Below are positions 5,723 through 7,414 of a DNA stretch of 7,414 nt, one piece after another. Origin of the DNA: Halobacteriovorax sp. Its GTDB lineage: Bacteria; Bdellovibrionota; Bacteriovoracia; Bacteriovoracales; Bacteriovoracaceae. Within the stretch, counting starts at the first letter, position 1. The number at the start of each line of letters is the position of its first letter. The DNA lies in contig NZAF01000037.1 of the NCBI GenBank assembly GCA_002686115.1, positions 2,714-10,127 on the forward strand. The letters are read 5' to 3'. A program made the translations under genes and the position numbers. The notes under the pieces were generated by a model, which saw nothing but the letters and a program-made list of their open reading frames with translations, was not told the origin of the DNA and ran no database searches.

Positions 5723-6556
5723 CTACTTTAGTTTAATTCTATCTTTTTCTATAAGAATCATCTTTTCTTTATACAGCATACCAATAGCTGATTTGAAAGA
5801 CTTCTTACTCATGTGAAGAGCATGTTTAATATCCTCAGGGGAGCTCTTGTCGTGGAGAAATACTTCTCCGCCTCTGTCTTTTAAATAATTTAAAATAGTG
5901 ATCTTAGCATCTTCCAAATTATGTACACCAGTCTTTTGCAGACTTAAGTCTAATAGACCATCTTCTCTAACTTTTTTCAAGATGGCCTTTCTTTTGTCTT
6001 TCACTCGAAGTTTCTCAAATATTTCATTGTGATAGATCATACCAATGTACTTCTTATCGACTATTACTCTAAAACCTAATTCTTGCTTGTTAACAATTTC
6101 AATATCGTATTGCTTATTAGTTTTTAAGCTCTTGTCATCTTTTGAAAGCTCAATATATTTTCCAAGTTTTGTTGTTCCATAGATTCTATCTGTACCTTCT
6201 TCTAGGCATACTCTCACAATATGTTCTTCATAATTTCTTACTTTATGCTTTTGTTCATTGCCTGGAACGAGCAAGTCCTTATCAATGCCCCAGTCAAAGA
6301 ATGCACCGAAGTCTCTAGTCTCGACGGCCCTAAGTAGAGCAAATTCTCCTACCTGAGCAAAAGGAACCTCAGGAGTCGCTATTAGCTCACCCTGAGTATT
6401 TAGATAGACGAATACGTCAATGTCTGAACCTACTTCAAGCTGGCCAGTTGTAAATGAGCGAGGCAAGAAGACCTCAGTACTATCATCTTTTAACACTAGA
6501 CCGCGGCCAGTATCTCTATCTACTTTCAAAGTATTGATTTTACCTATATTTGGCAC
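5723..6556 (-). CDS. cvfB: CvfB-family S1 RNA-binding protein
   Basis: The product of 277 residues fits CvfB (YitL-like), an RNA-binding regulator built of S1-type domains and a C-terminal winged helix. I place the start at GTG 6556: AAGGAG (6563-6568) lies six bases upstream, and the product then begins PNIGKINTLKV as family members do. An upstream in-frame ATG at 6616 would add 20 basic residues with no ribosome-binding site. Motifs in order: an N-terminal S1-like barrel to about residue 63; VGEFALLRA at 69-77 and FGAFFDWGIDKDLLVP near 83-98, the family hallmark; GLLDLSLQ before the tail; and the C-terminal winged helix with DKSSPEDI and MSKKSFKSAIGMLYKEK. It acts in the cytoplasm, probably on translation or mRNA turnover. 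It ends six bases from the convergent LysR gene. Confidence 0.93.
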   Translation of the reverse strand: MPNIGKINTLKVDRDTGRGLVLKDDSTEVFLPRSFTTGQLEVGSDIDVFVYLNTQGELIATPEVPFAQVGEFALLRAVETRDFGAFFDWGIDKDLLVPGNEQKHKVRNYEEHIVRVCLEEGTDRIYGTTKLGKYIELSKDDKSLKTNKQYDIEIVNKQELGFRVIVDKKYIGMIYHNEIFEKLRVKDKRKAILKKVREDGLLDLSLQKTGVHNLEDAKITILNYLKDRGGEVFLHDKSSPEDIKHALHMSKKSFKSAIGMLYKEKMILIEKDRIKLK

Positions 6557-6562
6557 AGAATG

Positions 6563-6568
6563 CTCCTT
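6563..6568 (-). promoter_or_regulatory. Ribosome-binding site that decides the cvfB start
   Basis: Read on the minus strand, AAGGAG lies six bases before GTG 6556. It is the only good ribosome-binding site near the 5' end of this gene and rules in favour of the GTG over the ATG at 6616. Confidence 0.85.
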
Positions 6569-6651
6569 TTTATATAGGTATAACCTTCTTAATGCTCTTC
6601 GTATATGAGAGTTCATAAGAGCTTTAAAATCATGAATTTATTACAATCTTA

Positions 6652-6689
6652 TAGTCATAAACTCATTTGAAGCATATAACTCACTTCAA
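6652..6689 (+). promoter_or_regulatory. Candidate RRM-gene promoter with an overlapping operator-like dyad
   Basis: TAGTCA (6652-6657, four of six -35 bases) and TATAAC (6675-6680, five of six -10 bases) are separated by 17 bases. TTGAAG (6667-6672), eleven bases, then CTTCAA (6684-6689) form a perfect 6-bp inverted repeat that surrounds the -10. Transcription would begin near 6687, so the dyad would act as DNA rather than as an mRNA hairpin. It could be a repressor site. Confidence 0.4.
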
Positions 6690-6703
6690 CATTAGGATAA
6701 ATT

Positions 6704-7144
6704 ATGACATTACAAAGAAATTCAAATAACTTTAAAAAACCACGCTCATTCGCTCCTAAGAGCAGTGTCGTATATATTGGTAATCTTCCATATGATATCG
6801 GAGAGAAAGATCTTGAGGGTCTTTTTGGTAAATTTGGAAGAGTGAGAAGAGTTAACCTAATCACAGAGCCAGGAAGTGATAAGAGTAAGGGAATTGCTTT
6901 TATTACTATGCTTAAAGAAAACGATGCTAAAAGAGCTATCAAAGCTTATGATGGTAGAATCATTAAAGGTAGAACAATAAAGTGTAGTGAAGCTCTTGAT
7001 CGTGGAGATGGCGCAAAGAAGCCTAAGAAAGCTGCACAGAAAAATACTGCAAGGCTTAAAAAAGACAAACAAGAAATCAGTATGATTAAAAGAGAGAGAC
7101 GTAAGTCTTCTCTTGATAAAATGTTTGAAAATATTAGCCGTTAG
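6704..7144 (+). CDS. RRM-domain RNA-binding protein with a basic tail
   Basis: This 146-residue cytoplasmic protein carries one RNA recognition motif at about residues 22-97. RNP2 is VYIGNL (23-28), with the stacking aromatic Y24 present. RNP1 is KGIAFITM (62-69): F66 is kept, but the aromatic usual at RNP1 position 3 is I64. Between them lie the helix EKDLEGLFGKFG and the strand VRRVNLI. A short Asn/Lys-rich leader precedes the domain, and a Lys/Arg-rich tail of about 45 residues follows (AKKPKKAAQK, then KRERRKSS), probably adding non-specific RNA affinity. Single-RRM proteins of this kind occur in cyanobacteria and several other bacteria. AGGA lies six bases before the ATG. It is divergent from cvfB, and the hydrolase gene follows 51 bases downstream. 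The target RNA is unknown. Confidence 0.95.
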   Translation: MTLQRNSNNFKKPRSFAPKSSVVYIGNLPYDIGEKDLEGLFGKFGRVRRVNLITEPGSDKSKGIAFITMLKENDAKRAIKAYDGRIIKGRTIKCSEALDRGDGAKKPKKAAQKNTARLKKDKQEISMIKRERRKSSLDKMFENISR

Positions 7145-7151
7145 AGTTCTT

Positions 7152-7195
7152 GACTATTCTCTCTAAAAAATCTCTAATTTAATGAGGAGAGAGTC
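7152..7195 (+). promoter_or_regulatory. Possible hairpin masking the hydrolase ribosome-binding site
   Basis: GACT (7152-7155) can pair with AGTC (7192-7195). CTCTC (7159-7163) can pair with GAGAG (7187-7191), across a three-base bulge. A second TCTCT (7171-7175) can instead pair with AGAGA (7188-7192). Either pairing covers the AGGAGAGAG ribosome-binding site before ATG 7196. The repeats are low-complexity purine/pyrimidine runs, so pairing may be fortuitous. No T-run follows, so it is not a standard terminator for the RRM gene. Confidence 0.3.
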
Positions 7196-7414
7196 ATGCC
7201 ATTAAAACTAATTTTATCAGTTATTTTAATTAATATTCACGTTCTCGCGACACAGCAAGTTCTATTCATTCACGGAAATGCTGAAGATCGTACTTATTGG
7301 ACAGACACTGAAAACTCCCTCTCTCATGATGTTGAAAAAGCCGTTGATGAAAGTAACGTCTTTTATGCAAATTATTTAACTGAAGAAGAAATTAATAATC
7401 CCGTTGGAAATTAT
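7196..7414 (+). CDS. Exported alpha/beta-hydrolase-like protein, N-terminal part only
   Basis: This frame is open from ATG 7196 to the window edge (73 codons), so the C-terminus is missing. A strong AGGAGAGAG site ends shortly before the ATG. Residues 1-18 form a signal peptide (MPLK, a Leu/Ile-rich core, VLA with likely cleavage before T19). The mature end begins with the strand and turn VLFIHGN at 22-28, which is the typical first strand and oxyanion-hole H-G motif of lipase- and esterase-like alpha/beta hydrolases. The catalytic Ser, Asp and His would lie beyond the window, so activity cannot be judged. It lies 51 bases after the RRM gene on the same strand and might be co-transcribed, though the functions look unrelated. 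Confidence 0.82.
   Translation, partial: MPLKLILSVILINIHVLATQQVLFIHGNAEDRTYWTDTENSLSHDVEKAVDESNVFYANYLTEEEINNPVGNY

Noticed and set aside
5717..5760. Possible bidirectional terminator between the LysR and cvfB genes
   Set aside because: The gap is only six bases, and the best nearby hairpin (ATTCT with AGAAT, inside the cvfB end) is too short and AU-only to call.
6420..6608. Plus-strand open frame of 62 codons
   Set aside because: It is antisense to the start of cvfB, with no ribosome-binding site.
6655..6942. Minus-strand open frame of 95 codons, plus a shorter one at 6857-7072
   Set aside because: Both are antisense to the RRM gene, whose domain match and start signals are clear.
1..7414. 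Defence, toxin-antitoxin, mobile or CRISPR system
   Set aside because: No repeats, integrases, transposases, nuclease-toxin pairs or phage proteins were seen. Codon and base use look uniform across the window.

Overview
This is an AT-rich, densely packed bacterial chromosomal window with ten protein genes. Two of them run off the edges. No tRNA, rRNA, CRISPR array, insertion sequence or phage gene was seen. Low GC, several exported proteins with no recognised relatives, a secreted HExxH metalloprotease, a bacterial RRM protein, a CPXCG protein and a CvfB-type S1 protein together suggest a Bdellovibrio-like lineage, perhaps Bacteriovorax or Halobacteriovorax. That is an inference from style and gene content, not a marker-gene identification.

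Layout. Positions 1-1610 (minus) hold a large exported protein of unknown function, truncated by the window edge. Divergent from it, at 1715-1930 (plus), is a 71-residue protein with an Sm/SH3-barrel-like pattern. Next comes a tight two-gene unit, 2019-2456 and 2453-2953 (plus), joined by an ATGA overlap. It encodes an SRPBCC (START/Bet v 1 fold) protein and a pyridoxamine-5'-phosphate-oxidase-like flavin-binding protein. A secreted HExxH metalloprotease (2943-3605, minus) converges on this pair and overlaps its 3' end by 11 bases. After a 212-base gene-free divergent region come a lipoprotein of unknown function (3818-4528, plus), a small CPXCG zinc-ribbon-like protein (4562-4750, plus) and a LysR-type regulator (4841-5716, plus). 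A CvfB-family S1 RNA-binding protein (5723-6556, minus) converges on the regulator with a 6-base gap. Divergent from cvfB is an RRM RNA-binding protein (6704-7144, plus). The window ends in the first 73 codons of an exported alpha/beta-hydrolase-like protein (7196 onward).

How the genes fit together. Only the SRPBCC/PNPOx pair looks like a true co-translated unit. The cvfB/RRM divergent pair places two RNA-binding proteins back to back, and the small Sm-like protein may be a third nucleic-acid-related factor, though it is not adjacent to them. Four proteins carry export signals (the large unknown, the metalloprotease, the lipoprotein and the hydrolase). The rest is ordinary housekeeping or regulation. 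I found no convincing multi-gene defence, secretion or biosynthetic system. The more interesting leads are the Sm-like protein, the RRM protein with an altered RNP1 and a dyad over its promoter, a possibly leaderless CPXCG gene, and the large orphan exported protein.
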